DNA of 9,991 bases from Firmicutes bacterium UBA5496 (GCA_002427015.1 DIPE01000035.1:54055-64045), one strand, 5' to 3'. Positions 1-7,299 are shown, counted from the first letter of the stretch. The notes: generated by a model not told the origin, from the sequence alone. Program-made: numbers and translations.

Positions 1-331
1 TGCAGATGTCGGCCTCCGGGTGGTGGTCGCAGCCTCCGCCGCCGCAGGCTCTGATTTTCGCTGCAGTATAGGTTCTGGCCACGATTGCCTGGGCTTTAAG
101 GGCTTCAATATGAAAATTTGCTGGCATCTCCGCCGCCACCACTCCCGCCAGGTATTCTCCCAGAGGCATGTGCACCAATTCTTGGGATCTGTGATTCCAG
201 ACAGCAACAGTATAGGGGTCAACTTTGACATCAGGCAATGTTTTGCCGCCGCAGCCTTTGACAATCAAGGCAGGCAACACAAGTAAAAGCGCCAGCATTA
301 TCAGCAGGCCGAGAACTATTTTTTTCAGCAA
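1..331 (-). CDS. spoIID: Stage II sporulation protein D (SpoIID), N-terminal 110 residues; 3' end outside the window
   Basis: SpoIID is a membrane-anchored lytic transglycosylase that, with SpoIIM and SpoIIP, remodels septal peptidoglycan during engulfment of the forespore. The visible part has a basic start (LKK), a hydrophobic segment at about residues 5-24, and the family signature YLAGVVAAEMP (60-70) followed by EALKAQAIVARTY (76-88). Glu68 aligns with the catalytic Glu88 of B. subtilis SpoIID. H104-P-E-A-D-I-C110 matches the first half of the zinc-binding H-x5-C...HC motif described for Clostridioides difficile SpoIID; the remaining ligands lie past the left edge. I chose the UUG start at 331-329 because AGGAGGG (345-339) stands 7 nt upstream and an in-frame TGA lies at 337-335. 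An ATG at 338-336 is out of frame. Its position after ywmB-murA matches B. subtilis synteny. Family assignment is secure; the UUG start is very likely. Confidence 0.95.
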   Translation of the reverse strand, partial: MLKKIVLGLLIMLALLLVLPALIVKGCGGKTLPDVKVDPYTVAVWNHRSQELVHMPLGEYLAGVVAAEMPANFHIEALKAQAIVARTYTAAKIRACGGGGCDHHPEADIC

Positions 332-338
332 TAATCAT

Positions 339-345
339 CCCTCCT
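339..345 (-). promoter_or_regulatory. Ribosome binding site of spoIID (AGGAGGG)
   Basis: The AGGAGGG box is a strong match to the anti-SD sequence and lies 7 nt before the UUG codon at 331. It decides the start, because the only nearby ATG (338-336) abuts the SD directly, is in another frame and is too close to be used efficiently. Confidence 0.85.
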
Positions 346-352
346 GCCGCTA

Positions 353-379
353 TAAATATGTCAGCCGCTGGGATTATAG
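353..379 (-). promoter_or_regulatory. Candidate spoIID promoter region (weak)
   Basis: spoIID follows a terminator, so it needs a promoter in the short gap before it. In B. subtilis this gene is transcribed by sigma-E. Here CTATAAT (379-373) and CATATTTA (360-353) resemble sigma-E -35 (core ATA) and -10 (CATA...) elements, but they are only 12 nt apart where about 14 is usual. TATAAT (378-373) is also a perfect sigma-A -10 box, but there is no -35 box at the expected distance. This is a tentative call from inspection only. Confidence 0.27.
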
Positions 380-387
380 ACTGAATT

Positions 388-412
388 AAAAAAATAGCCG
401 TTTCCGGCTATT
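388..412 (-). terminator. Rho-independent terminator after murA
   Basis: The minus strand reads AATAGCCG (412-405), a GAAA tetraloop (404-401), then CGGCTATT (400-393), continuing into a run of seven T (394-388). The 8-bp stem is perfect. The murA stop codon TAG (410-408) lies inside its 5' arm, so the terminator overlaps the end of the coding region. It separates murA from spoIID. Confidence 0.93.
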
Positions 413-1658
413 CTCGCCATATATCTGCTCCCAGAGCTTTTAGTTTGCTCACCAGGTCATGGTAACCCCGGTCAATATGATGAATATTGCCTACCTCTGT
501 GATGCCATCAGCCGCCAGTCCCGCGATAACCAGGGCGGCCCCCGCCCGCAGGTCGCTGGCATTGACCTGGGCGCCTGTTAAGCTGCTCACCCCTTCGATT
601 ACGGCGCTGCGGCCGTCTATCTTGACCCTTGCGTTCATGCGCTTGAGTTCATCTACATGCATAAACCTGTTTTCAAAAATGGTCTCTGTCACCAGGCTGG
701 TGCCCCGGGCTGTGGTCAGGACAGCAGTCATCTGCGCTTGCATATCCGTAGGAAAGCCGGGGTAAGGCAAGGTCTTGATGTCCGTGGCGCTTAGCGGCTT
801 GCTGCCAATGACCAGCAGGCCATCCTCATGCTCTAAAATAGTTACTCCCACTTCTTCAAATTTGGCGATTACCGGCTTCAGGTGGTCGATGACAACATTA
901 GTCAAACGCACCTGTCCTCCTGCAGCTGCAACCGCGGCAATATAGGTTCCCGCTTCTATGCGGTCGGGTATGACAACATGATTGGTTCCCCTCAGCGCTT
1001 CCACCCCAGTGATGCGAATGAGGCTGGTTCCGGCCCCCCGGACATGAGCGCCGGCTGCATTGAGGTAGTTGGCTAGGTCGACGATCTCAGGCTCGGCAGC
1101 TGCATTTTCAAGGACGGTAGTGCCTTGGGCCAAAGTGGCCGCCATCATGATATTTTCAGTAGCGCCGACACTGGGAAAGTCCAGGTAGATTCTGCTGCCG
1201 GTGAGGCGGGGAGCGATTGCTTCAATATAGCCATGGCCCATAATCACTTCTGCTCCCAAAGCCATAAAACCTTTGAGGTGAAGGTCAATGGGCCTGGTGC
1301 CAATGTTGCATCCCCCCGGCAGGGAGACGCGGGCACGGCCCATTCGGGCAAGCAGGGGACCCATAACCAGGAAAGATGCCCGCATCTTGCGCACCAGTTC
1401 ATAGGGAGTTTCGCAGGTGCTGATTTGGCTGGCATCAATCTGCAGCTTGCCCGCTCCCAGCCAACTCACTCCGGCACCCAACTGCTCCAAAAGCTGGCAG
1501 ATGGTGTTGACATCATCGAGAGCAGGCACTTCCTCAAACCGATTGGGTCCCGATGTCAAAAGCGAGGCAGCCAGCATGGGCAAGGCAGCGTTTTTCGCCC
1601 CATCTATTTTTACTGTCCCAGTCAGGGCGTTGCCACCCCGGATAAAAATCTTTTCCAT
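408..1658 (-). CDS. murA: UDP-N-acetylglucosamine 1-carboxyvinyltransferase (MurA)
   Basis: This cytoplasmic enzyme transfers enolpyruvate from phosphoenolpyruvate to UDP-GlcNAc, the first committed step of peptidoglycan synthesis. The 416-residue length is normal for the family. Visible residues include Lys22-Asn23 (substrate site), the loop SLPGGCNIGTRP with Cys117 (the phosphoenolpyruvate- and fosfomycin-reactive cysteine), Arg122, Asp305 in PGFPTDMQAQ and Arg397 in HHIDRGYHDL. Both halves of the EPSP-synthase-like fold are complete. The ATG start follows AGGAGG with 5 nt spacing. The gene starts 36 nt after the ywmB-like gene with no terminator between them, so the two are probably co-transcribed. 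The stop codon is embedded in an intrinsic terminator. Firmicutes often have two MurA paralogues; the ywmB-murA-spoIID context points to the MurAA (MurA1) type. Confidence 0.98.
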   Translation of the reverse strand: MEKIFIRGGNALTGTVKIDGAKNAALPMLAASLLTSGPNRFEEVPALDDVNTICQLLEQLGAGVSWLGAGKLQIDASQISTCETPYELVRKMRASFLVMGPLLARMGRARVSLPGGCNIGTRPIDLHLKGFMALGAEVIMGHGYIEAIAPRLTGSRIYLDFPSVGATENIMMAATLAQGTTVLENAAAEPEIVDLANYLNAAGAHVRGAGTSLIRITGVEALRGTNHVVIPDRIEAGTYIAAVAAAGGQVRLTNVVIDHLKPVIAKFEEVGVTILEHEDGLLVIGSKPLSATDIKTLPYPGFPTDMQAQMTAVLTTARGTSLVTETIFENRFMHVDELKRMNARVKIDGRSAVIEGVSSLTGAQVNASDLRAGAALVIAGLAADGITEVGNIHHIDRGYHDLVSKLKALGADIWRE

Positions 1659-1694
1659 TCTTTCTCCTCCTGCCGCAATGAGCTGCCCCGGTGA

Positions 1695-2438
1695 TTAGTA
1701 GCTGGACGGCAAAACCGGTGTGGCTACCCGAATGATGGTTTTAGCGCTGTCAGCATCCCAGCGCAGGGATATACATACGTTTACCTGTTTTTCCCCAGTG
1801 TCTGCCGAACTGGCAAAGAGAGGGGACCAGCCGCTCCATTGGGAAATGCCATGAGTTTCTATAGCTCCTCGATAAACTGCATCTGTTGCTTGAAAAACGG
1901 TATAAGCGATATTCATTTTTTCACTGTCTCTTAGTCTAGCATCCACACTGCCCTCAAGGCAAGAGGTAATTTTAAGGTCTTTCCCTTCCGCTCCGGCAGC
2001 GGCAAAAGCGGCCTTAAGGCGGGAAAAATAGGATTCCATGTTCTCATTGCTTAAGAAAATACTCACTTCGGCAGTGGTGTTGGCCAGGGAGTTTACTGTC
2101 AGGCGCAAAAGTGCGCCATCAGGCAGATTGCATTCCATACTGGCACAGGTGAACTGGCCTGTGGAGCGGGTATCGATCTCATATTCGTGGCGGTTAAGGC
2201 CAAGGGCCTCTGAAATAGTTTCAACTGCCCCTTCCGTTTGCAGCAAAGAATAATATCCTTGGCTGATTTGTGCCCAGGCGTGCAATTCCCCCCCCTGGGA
2301 CTCTGCGCCTGCTGCCGACAAAGCTGTTTGCAAAAGCTCAATATCTGTATGGGGCGGACGGGCCCTTTCCCCCATCCCCAGGCGGGACCAGCCCGCCACC
2401 AGCATGACAATAAAAAGGAGCAAACTTAGCTTTTTCAT
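1695..2438 (-). CDS. YwmB-family (DUF1779) exported protein of unknown function
   Basis: This 247-residue protein has a lysine-initiated hydrophobic segment at residues 1-22 (MKKLSLLLFIVMLVAGW...), which looks like a signal peptide or membrane anchor; the rest is predicted to lie outside the membrane. I assign it to the YwmB family from its size, the C-terminal pattern LRWD...TIIRVATPVLPSSY (about 225-247) and its place directly before murA and spoIID, as in B. subtilis. The family is known structurally but has no established biochemical role; the genomic link suggests a cell-envelope or sporulation function, which is inference. Its ATG follows a GAGGAGGGGAG ribosome site. It lies downstream of the yueI terminator, so it should have its own promoter in 2439-2500, but none is convincing by eye. 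Confidence 0.82.
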   Translation of the reverse strand: MKKLSLLLFIVMLVAGWSRLGMGERARPPHTDIELLQTALSAAGAESQGGELHAWAQISQGYYSLLQTEGAVETISEALGLNRHEYEIDTRSTGQFTCASMECNLPDGALLRLTVNSLANTTAEVSIFLSNENMESYFSRLKAAFAAAGAEGKDLKITSCLEGSVDARLRDSEKMNIAYTVFQATDAVYRGAIETHGISQWSGWSPLFASSADTGEKQVNVCISLRWDADSAKTIIRVATPVLPSSY

Positions 2439-2500
2439 CTTCTCCCCTCCTCGTATATAATGGTTGACATATTTCTCCCATAATATTCCCGAGGAGGCAG
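2439..2500. other. Gap between the ATP synthase unit terminator and ywmB; expected promoter not identified
   Basis: This AT-rich stretch must carry the start signal for ywmB-murA if the upstream terminator is efficient. On the minus strand, GAATATT (2488-2482) resembles a sigma-E -35 box and TATTAT (2485-2480) a -10 box, but neither has a partner at the right distance. The GAGGAGGGGAG ribosome site of ywmB is at the left end. I make no promoter call here. Confidence 0.4.
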
Positions 2501-2530
2501 AAAAAACAGGATCGCCAAGATCCTGTTCTG
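2501..2530 (-). terminator. Rho-independent terminator closing the ATP synthase - yueI unit
   Basis: The minus strand has a perfect 9-bp stem, AACAGGATC (2527-2519) and GATCCTGTT (2513-2505), around a 5-nt loop, running into a T tract (2506-2501). It begins immediately after the yueI stop codon (2533-2531). No comparable structure lies between atpC and yueI, so yueI belongs to the same transcript as the ATP synthase genes. Confidence 0.94.
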
Positions 2531-3094
2531 CTATCTTTTACAGGGGCATTGGTTCCCCAGCAAGCGGTCAACGAAATTCTCCCTGCGATAGTTTTTGACT
2601 TCCTGGGGAGCTTTTTCTTCTAATAATTCCAGGCAAGGCTTGCATAGACTCTTGCCGGTGGCCTCAATCACTGCCTCAGGAATGCCAGCGGCCAGCAGGC
2701 GTTCTCTTCTGCTGGGAATGGTGATTTCTTTTGCCTCTACTGCCTGTTCTGCAGCCACTACCAGCCCCACGGGTCCTTTATAATCCGGATTGTCTACAGT
2801 TGTAAAAGCCAGGTTGTATTCCCGTGCCAAATGAATATATTCTTGGGATTCAGACAAAATTGCCCGGCGGCTGACAATCAGGCGCCTTGCCAAAGGATGG
2901 CCCATGGCCTCCTGGATTTCAGGGTAAGTCCCCGGTTCTGCTATCTGCTCAAAAGTCAAGACCTTAATTACCCTCTCACGAAACTGGCCCAGGAAATATC
3001 GGCGCTCCTCTTTTTTTAACTCGGGGGGGCCGTAAATTCCCGCCAGCACAGCTTGTTCCAGGGCAGACTTATGGCCAAGACCGTTATCCTTCAC
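2531..3094 (-). CDS. YueI-family (DUF1694) protein with C-terminal cysteine motifs
   Basis: The first two thirds resemble the B. subtilis YueI family of unknown function: YGPPELKKEERRYFLGQFRERV (21-42, given here as the family-like start), then an alpha/beta-type core with VSRRAILSE (74-82) and KGPVGLVVAAEQAV (106-119). The protein is soluble, 187 residues, with no signal peptide or membrane segment. Residues 151-187 carry a CxxC (Cys151, Cys154) and a CxC (Cys183, Cys185), which together could bind a metal; this is inference. The GUG start at 3094 overlaps the end of atpC by 11 nt, suggesting translational coupling, and a terminator follows directly. The upstream SD is weak (AAGG about 10 nt away). 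In B. subtilis yueI is not next to the atp operon. Function is unknown; a role tied to ATP synthase is only suggested by position. Confidence 0.8.
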   Translation of the reverse strand: MKDNGLGHKSALEQAVLAGIYGPPELKKEERRYFLGQFRERVIKVLTFEQIAEPGTYPEIQEAMGHPLARRLIVSRRAILSESQEYIHLAREYNLAFTTVDNPDYKGPVGLVVAAEQAVEAKEITIPSRRERLLAAGIPEAVIEATGKSLCKPCLELLEEKAPQEVKNYRRENFVDRLLGNQCPCKR

Positions 3095-3494
3095 GGCCGG
3101 CTACCTTTAAGCGGACAATTGCCCTTTGCAGGGCTGACTGGGCCCGGGCATAATCTATATCTGCCTGTTTTTTTCCCAGCCGGGCCAAAGCCCGCTGGCG
3201 GGCTGCTTCTGCCCTGACCACATCAATTTCTTCAGCCATCTCCGCAGATTCAGAAAGAATAATGACCTGTTCGGCAGTGACTTCGATAAAGCCGCCGTTA
3301 ATTGCAGCTTTGTGTTCATCATCGCCAGTTTTGATGCGCATTGGGCCAATAGCCAAAGGGGCTATCAGGGGAATATGTCCCGGCAGAACTCCCATTTCTC
3401 CGTCTACAGTGTGCACAATTACCATATTGACGGTTTCCTGAAATACCCGGCGTTCGGGAGTGACGACGGTGAGGACAAAGGTCTTGTCGCTCAT
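3084..3494 (-). CDS. atpC: F1Fo ATP synthase epsilon subunit (AtpC)
   Basis: Epsilon is part of the rotating central stalk of F1, links gamma to the c ring and can inhibit ATP hydrolysis. The 136 residues split into an N-terminal beta-sandwich (about 3-86, with GEMGVLPGH at 32-40 and INGGFIEV at 65-72) and a C-terminal pair of helices (about 88-133). The C-terminal part contains the I/LDxxRA motif (I90-D91-V-V-R94-A95). Glu85, Asp91, Arg94, Arg124 and Arg128 match, with a constant offset of +2, the residues that bind ATP in Bacillus PS3 epsilon (E83, D89, R92, R122, R126). ATP binding is therefore likely, though not shown. The ATG follows AAGGGGG with 7 nt spacing, and the gene starts 12 nt after atpD. 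Its last codons overlap the start of the yueI-family gene. Confidence 0.97.
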   Translation of the reverse strand: MSDKTFVLTVVTPERRVFQETVNMVIVHTVDGEMGVLPGHIPLIAPLAIGPMRIKTGDDEHKAAINGGFIEVTAEQVIILSESAEMAEEIDVVRAEAARQRALARLGKKQADIDYARAQSALQRAIVRLKVAGREG

Positions 3495-3506
3495 GGCAAT
3501 ACCCCC

Positions 3507-4892
3507 TTATAGTGTTTCGGCCTTTTTGACTGCTTCTTCAATGGTGCCCACCATATAAAAGGCCGCCTCCGGCAGGTTGTCATGCTTTCCATCCAATATT
3601 TCCCGGAAACTGCGGACAGTTTCCTTTAGAGGCACATAAGCGCCAGGAGTGCCTGTAAACACCTCGGCAACATGAAAAGGCTGAGACAAGAAACGCTGAA
3701 TCTTTCTGGCCCTGGAAACAACAAGTTTGTCTTCATCGGATAATTCATCCATGCCGAGAATTGCGATTATATCCTGGAGTTCCTTGTATCTTTGCAACAC
3801 TCCCTGAACTTCCCGGGCAACCCGGTAATGTTCTTCCCCAAGAATCTGGGGATCGAGAATCCTGGAAGATGACTCCAGGGGATCAACAGCTGGATAGATG
3901 CCCAATTCGGAAATGCTCCTGGACAAGTAGGTGGTGGCATCCAAATGGGCGAAGGTAGTAGCCGGGGCAGGGTCAGTGGGGTCGTCGGCGGGAACATAGA
4001 TTGCCTGGACGGAAGTGATTGAGCCCTTGGTGGTAGAAGTGATTCTCTCCTGGAGCTGTCCCATTTCCGTTTGCAGCGTGGGCTGATAGCCCACAGCCGA
4101 GGGCATTCTTCCCAGCAGGGCCGAGACTTCAGAACCCGCCTGGGTAAAGCGGAAGATATTGTCGATAAAGAGAAGTACGTCCTGGCCTTCTTTATCCCGG
4201 AAATACTCTGCCAAGGTCAGGCCCGTCAGGCCCACCCGCAGCCTGGCTCCAGGCGGTTCGTTCATCTGGCCGAAGACCATGGCAGTCTTATCGATTACTC
4301 CCGATTCTTTCATTTCATTCCAGAGGTCATTCCCTTCCCGGGTTCTTTCACCTACACCGGCAAAGACGGAATAGCCCCCGTGTTCATAGGCAATATTGCG
4401 GATAAGTTCCATAATCAGAACGGTCTTACCTACACCTGCGCCGCCAAAGAGACCAACCTTGCCGCCCCGGGAATAGGGAAGGAGCAGGTCAATAACCTTG
4501 ATGCCTGTTTCCAGCACTTCACCGGCTGGGCGCTGCTCTTCAAAACCGGGAGCTTTGCGGTGAATGGGCCAATATTCTTGCCCCTGGACTTCACCGCCGT
4601 CGTCAATAGCCTTGCCCAGGACGTTGATCAAGCGGCCAAGAGTTGCCGGACCTACGGGAACAGTGATTGGGCCCCCGGTATCCCTTACCTCGGCCCCCCG
4701 AACAAGGCCATCGGTGAGGGACATGGCCACGCAGCGGACGATGTCGCTGCCCACATGCTGCATGGCTTCCAGGACAATTTCCCTGCCGTCGGCAAGGGAC
4801 ACTGCAAGCGCATTATATATATCCGGCAATTTATCCTCAAATTTTACGTCCACGACAGGACCTATAACCTGTACGACTTTTCCTGTGTTCAA
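3507..4892 (-). CDS. atpD: F1Fo ATP synthase beta subunit (AtpD)
   Basis: Beta carries the three catalytic sites of F1. The 461-residue protein has the N-terminal crown (about 1-80), the P-loop G150-GAGVGKT157 with Lys156, the catalytic glutamate Glu182 in GERTREGND, the Walker B aspartate Asp244 in LLFIDNIFRF, and the PTLQTEMG segment (271-278). The C-terminal lever motif is DELSDED (382-388), close to the usual DELSEED. The start is UUG at 4892-4890: AAGGAGG (4907-4901) lies 8 nt upstream, MNTGKVVQVIGPVVDV is the normal N-terminus, and no ATG or GUG is available at that place. The gene begins 17 nt after the atpG stop, so the SD falls in that gap. A UUG start for such a highly expressed subunit is unusual but well supported here. 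Confidence 0.98.
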   Translation of the reverse strand: MNTGKVVQVIGPVVDVKFEDKLPDIYNALAVSLADGREIVLEAMQHVGSDIVRCVAMSLTDGLVRGAEVRDTGGPITVPVGPATLGRLINVLGKAIDDGGEVQGQEYWPIHRKAPGFEEQRPAGEVLETGIKVIDLLLPYSRGGKVGLFGGAGVGKTVLIMELIRNIAYEHGGYSVFAGVGERTREGNDLWNEMKESGVIDKTAMVFGQMNEPPGARLRVGLTGLTLAEYFRDKEGQDVLLFIDNIFRFTQAGSEVSALLGRMPSAVGYQPTLQTEMGQLQERITSTTKGSITSVQAIYVPADDPTDPAPATTFAHLDATTYLSRSISELGIYPAVDPLESSSRILDPQILGEEHYRVAREVQGVLQRYKELQDIIAILGMDELSDEDKLVVSRARKIQRFLSQPFHVAEVFTGTPGAYVPLKETVRSFREILDGKHDNLPEAAFYMVGTIEEAVKKAETL

Positions 4893-4900
4893 AATGCCTT

Positions 4901-4907
4901 CCTCCTT
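4901..4907 (-). promoter_or_regulatory. Ribosome binding site of atpD (AAGGAGG) deciding a UUG start
   Basis: The box sits in the 17-nt gap after the atpG stop and 8 nt before UUG at 4892. It is part of a longer purine run, AGGAAGGAGGAAGG (4910-4897). Its strength may compensate for the weak start codon. Confidence 0.85.
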
Positions 4908-4909
4908 CC

Positions 4910-5755
4910 TTACCCTTCCAGTGCCTGTGCGCCGTTGACTACCTCAAGGATTTCCTGAGTAATGGCAGTCTGGCGGGCCCTGTTATATGACAATGTCAGG
5001 TGCTCAATCATCTCATTTGCATTGTCGGTAGCCGACTTCATCGCCGTTCTCTGGGCGCCAAATTCCGAGGCCTTAGCCTCCAACAACCCCTGATACACCA
5101 CACTGTAAAGGTAACGGGGCAAAAGCCTCTCCAGCACCTCCTGAGGCGATGGTTCGTATAGATAGGGGCCTGTGTCTTCCTCGGAGTCCACCAGACCCGT
5201 AATTGGCAGCAGTTGCACTGCAGCAGGCTTGTGGTTGAGAACGCTGACGAACTCAGTATAAATCAGGTGCAGGGAACCAATGATGTCGTCACGATAATTT
5301 TCAAGCAGAGGTTTCACGATGTTGGCAGCATCAACATACGTCGGATCTTCATACCTCAAGCTGTACTCACCGATGATTTTTTGTCCGCCCTTGCTGAAAT
5401 AGTCTTTTGCTTTGCGGCCGACGACAATAACAGGGCCGGGATTGTTCCTCACCGTCTCCTGAGCAAAGCGCAGAATGTTGGCATTATATGCCCCGCTCAA
5501 ACCTCGTTCGCCTGCAAGGACAATGTAGGCTGCCGGTCCCGTCCCAGACTCCAATAAGGGATCGCTGATTTCCAGCCCCGATTTTTGCAGCCGGCTGATC
5601 AGCTGGGCCAGGTGGAGGGTGTAGGGCCTGGAGGCAATGACATTGGCCTGGGCCCGGCGCAATTTTGCTCCGGCCACCATCTCCATGGCCTTGGTAATAT
5701 GCCCAATGCTGTTGACGCTGGAGATGCGCCGCTTGATATCACGGGTATTGGCCAT
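4910..5755 (-). CDS. atpG: F1Fo ATP synthase gamma subunit (AtpG)
   Basis: Gamma forms the rotating shaft inside the alpha3beta3 hexamer. The 281 residues show the conserved N-terminal helix (TRDIKRRISSVNSIGHITKA, 4-23, then MEMVAGAK) and the C-terminal helix (about 238-281, including MKSATDNANEMI and QEILEVVNGAQAL). These two make the coiled coil of the shaft. Between them lies the Rossmann-like domain with ERGLSGAYNANI (83-94). Length and ends are normal for the family, with no insertion or loss. The ATG follows a G-rich site (AAGGGGGG) with about 6 nt spacing, and only 12 nt separate it from atpA, consistent with one polycistronic message. Confidence 0.97.
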   Translation of the reverse strand: MANTRDIKRRISSVNSIGHITKAMEMVAGAKLRRAQANVIASRPYTLHLAQLISRLQKSGLEISDPLLESGTGPAAYIVLAGERGLSGAYNANILRFAQETVRNNPGPVIVVGRKAKDYFSKGGQKIIGEYSLRYEDPTYVDAANIVKPLLENYRDDIIGSLHLIYTEFVSVLNHKPAAVQLLPITGLVDSEEDTGPYLYEPSPQEVLERLLPRYLYSVVYQGLLEAKASEFGAQRTAMKSATDNANEMIEHLTLSYNRARQTAITQEILEVVNGAQALEG

Positions 5756-5767
5756 TCCAATCCCCCC

Positions 5768-7276
5768 TTAACTTACAAATTGCTGTTTGAAATCCAGAAT
5801 TGCCTGCTGCAGCGCCTTTTCTGTTTGCTCATCCAAAGCAGAAGTTTCGGCAATCCGCCGGCCAATTTCGCTGTGCTGCTGATCCATGTAGCGGTAAAAT
5901 TCCTGCTCAAATTTCGCGACATCCGCCAATGCAATCTCATCCAAGTATCCGTTGATGGCAGCATAGATAATCATGACCTGTTTCTCCACGGGCAGGGGCA
6001 CATATTGAGCCTGCTTGAGAATCTCAGCGGTGCGCCTTCCCCGGTTAATGCGGGCCTGGGTGGCCTTATCCAGGTCGGTGCCAAACTGGGCAAAGGCTTC
6101 AAGCTCCCTAAACTGAGCCAGGTCCAAACGCAGACGGCCGGCGACTTTGCGCATGGCTTTAATCTGAGCGTCGCCCCCAACCCGGGATACAGAGAAACCT
6201 ACGTTGATGGCTGGACGGACACCGGCGAAGAACAAGTCCGTCTCCAGGAAAATCTGCCCGTCTGTAATAGAGATAACGTTGGTGGGGATATAAGCCGATA
6301 TGTCCCCGGCCTGAGTCTCGATAATCGGCAGGGCTGTCAGGGAGCCGCCGCCACTTTCTTCATCTAATTTAGCCGCCCGCTCCAACAAGCGGGAGTGCAA
6401 GTAAAACACGTCGCCGGGATAGGCCTCTCTGCCTGGGGGCCGGCGCAAAAGCAGGGACATCTCCCGATAGGCCACAGCATGCTTGGACAGGTCGTCATAG
6501 ACCACCAGCACATGCTTGCCCTTATACATAAAGTGTTCTCCCATGGCGCAGCCGGCATAGGGCGCGATATACAACATAGGTGCAGGTTCGCTGGCTGAAG
6601 CCATGACCACAGTGGTGTAGTCCATGGCGCCGGCCTTGCGCAATGTTTCCACCACACTTACAACCGTTGATGTCTTTTGGCCTATTGCCACATAGATGCA
6701 GTAGACATCAGAACTCTTTTGATTGATGATGGTGTCAACAGCAATCGCCGTCTTGCCGGTGCCCCGGTCGCCAATAATCAATTCACGCTGCCCTCGTCCG
6801 ATAGGAACCATGGAGTCAAGGGCTTTAAGCCCGGTCTGCAGCGCTTGGTGCACAGGCTTTCTTTGCGTCACTCCGGGAGCGGGGCTTTCGATATTGCGAT
6901 AACTGTCTGTCTCAATGGGACCTTTGCCGTCTATAGGCTGCCCCAGGGCATTGACGACCCGGCCAATGAGGCTCTCGCCCACCGGCACCTGGGTGATGCG
7001 GCCAGTCCTTTTGACGGTGTCGCCTTCCTTAATGCCTGTATAGTCCCCAAGGATAACGGCGCCGACGCTGTCTTCCTCAAGGTTGAGGGCCATGCCAAAA
7101 ACCGAGCCGGGGAATTCTAGCAGTTCACCGGCCATGGCATTTTGCAGGCCGTGGATGCGGGCAATGCCGTCACCAATGTACACTACCGTCCCCATTTCAG
7201 ATATATCAAGATCTATATGGTAGTTCTCAATCTGCTTTTTGATTATGCTGCTGATTTCTTCCGGTCTAATCTGCAC
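5768..7276 (-). CDS. atpA: F1Fo ATP synthase alpha subunit (AtpA)
   Basis: Alpha alternates with beta in the F1 hexamer and holds the non-catalytic nucleotide sites. The 502 residues include the N-terminal segment that meets delta (about 1-25), the beta-barrel domain (about 26-95), the P-loop G169-DRGTGKT176 with Lys175, the Walker B region HVLVVYDDLSK (255-265), and SVSRVGG (362-368), whose Arg365 is the arginine finger reaching into the beta catalytic site. The C-terminal helical domain is complete. The start is GUG at 7276-7274, with AGAGGTG about 7 nt upstream; MQIRPEEISSIIKKQI is the expected N-terminus. The gene begins 23 nt after atpH. Confidence 0.98.
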   Translation of the reverse strand: MQIRPEEISSIIKKQIENYHIDLDISEMGTVVYIGDGIARIHGLQNAMAGELLEFPGSVFGMALNLEEDSVGAVILGDYTGIKEGDTVKRTGRITQVPVGESLIGRVVNALGQPIDGKGPIETDSYRNIESPAPGVTQRKPVHQALQTGLKALDSMVPIGRGQRELIIGDRGTGKTAIAVDTIINQKSSDVYCIYVAIGQKTSTVVSVVETLRKAGAMDYTTVVMASASEPAPMLYIAPYAGCAMGEHFMYKGKHVLVVYDDLSKHAVAYREMSLLLRRPPGREAYPGDVFYLHSRLLERAAKLDEESGGGSLTALPIIETQAGDISAYIPTNVISITDGQIFLETDLFFAGVRPAINVGFSVSRVGGDAQIKAMRKVAGRLRLDLAQFRELEAFAQFGTDLDKATQARINRGRRTAEILKQAQYVPLPVEKQVMIIYAAINGYLDEIALADVAKFEQEFYRYMDQQHSEIGRRIAETSALDEQTEKALQQAILDFKQQFVS

Positions 7277-7299
7277 AGGGTATCACCTCTCATGCTGTT

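Noticed and set aside
231..338. 35-codon frame from the ATG at 338 as a leader peptide of spoIID
   Set aside because: The ATG touches the SD with no spacing and the predicted peptide has no notable feature; kept only as a possible decoy start.
1125..1694. 189-codon open frame on the plus strand
   Set aside because: It is antisense to murA, whose catalytic motifs are intact; the translated product resembles no protein family.
2464..2486. TTGACA followed by TAATAT on the plus strand as a promoter
   Set aside because: The boxes are only 11 nt apart instead of about 17, and no plus-strand gene follows.
4071..4958. 295-codon open frame on the plus strand
   Set aside because: It lies opposite atpD and the end of atpG, has no recognisable domain, and is a by-product of the codon pattern of the strongly conserved beta subunit gene.
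5585..6367. 260-codon open frame on the plus strand
   Set aside because: It runs antisense to atpG and atpA, crosses their junction, and shows no family motif or ribosome site.
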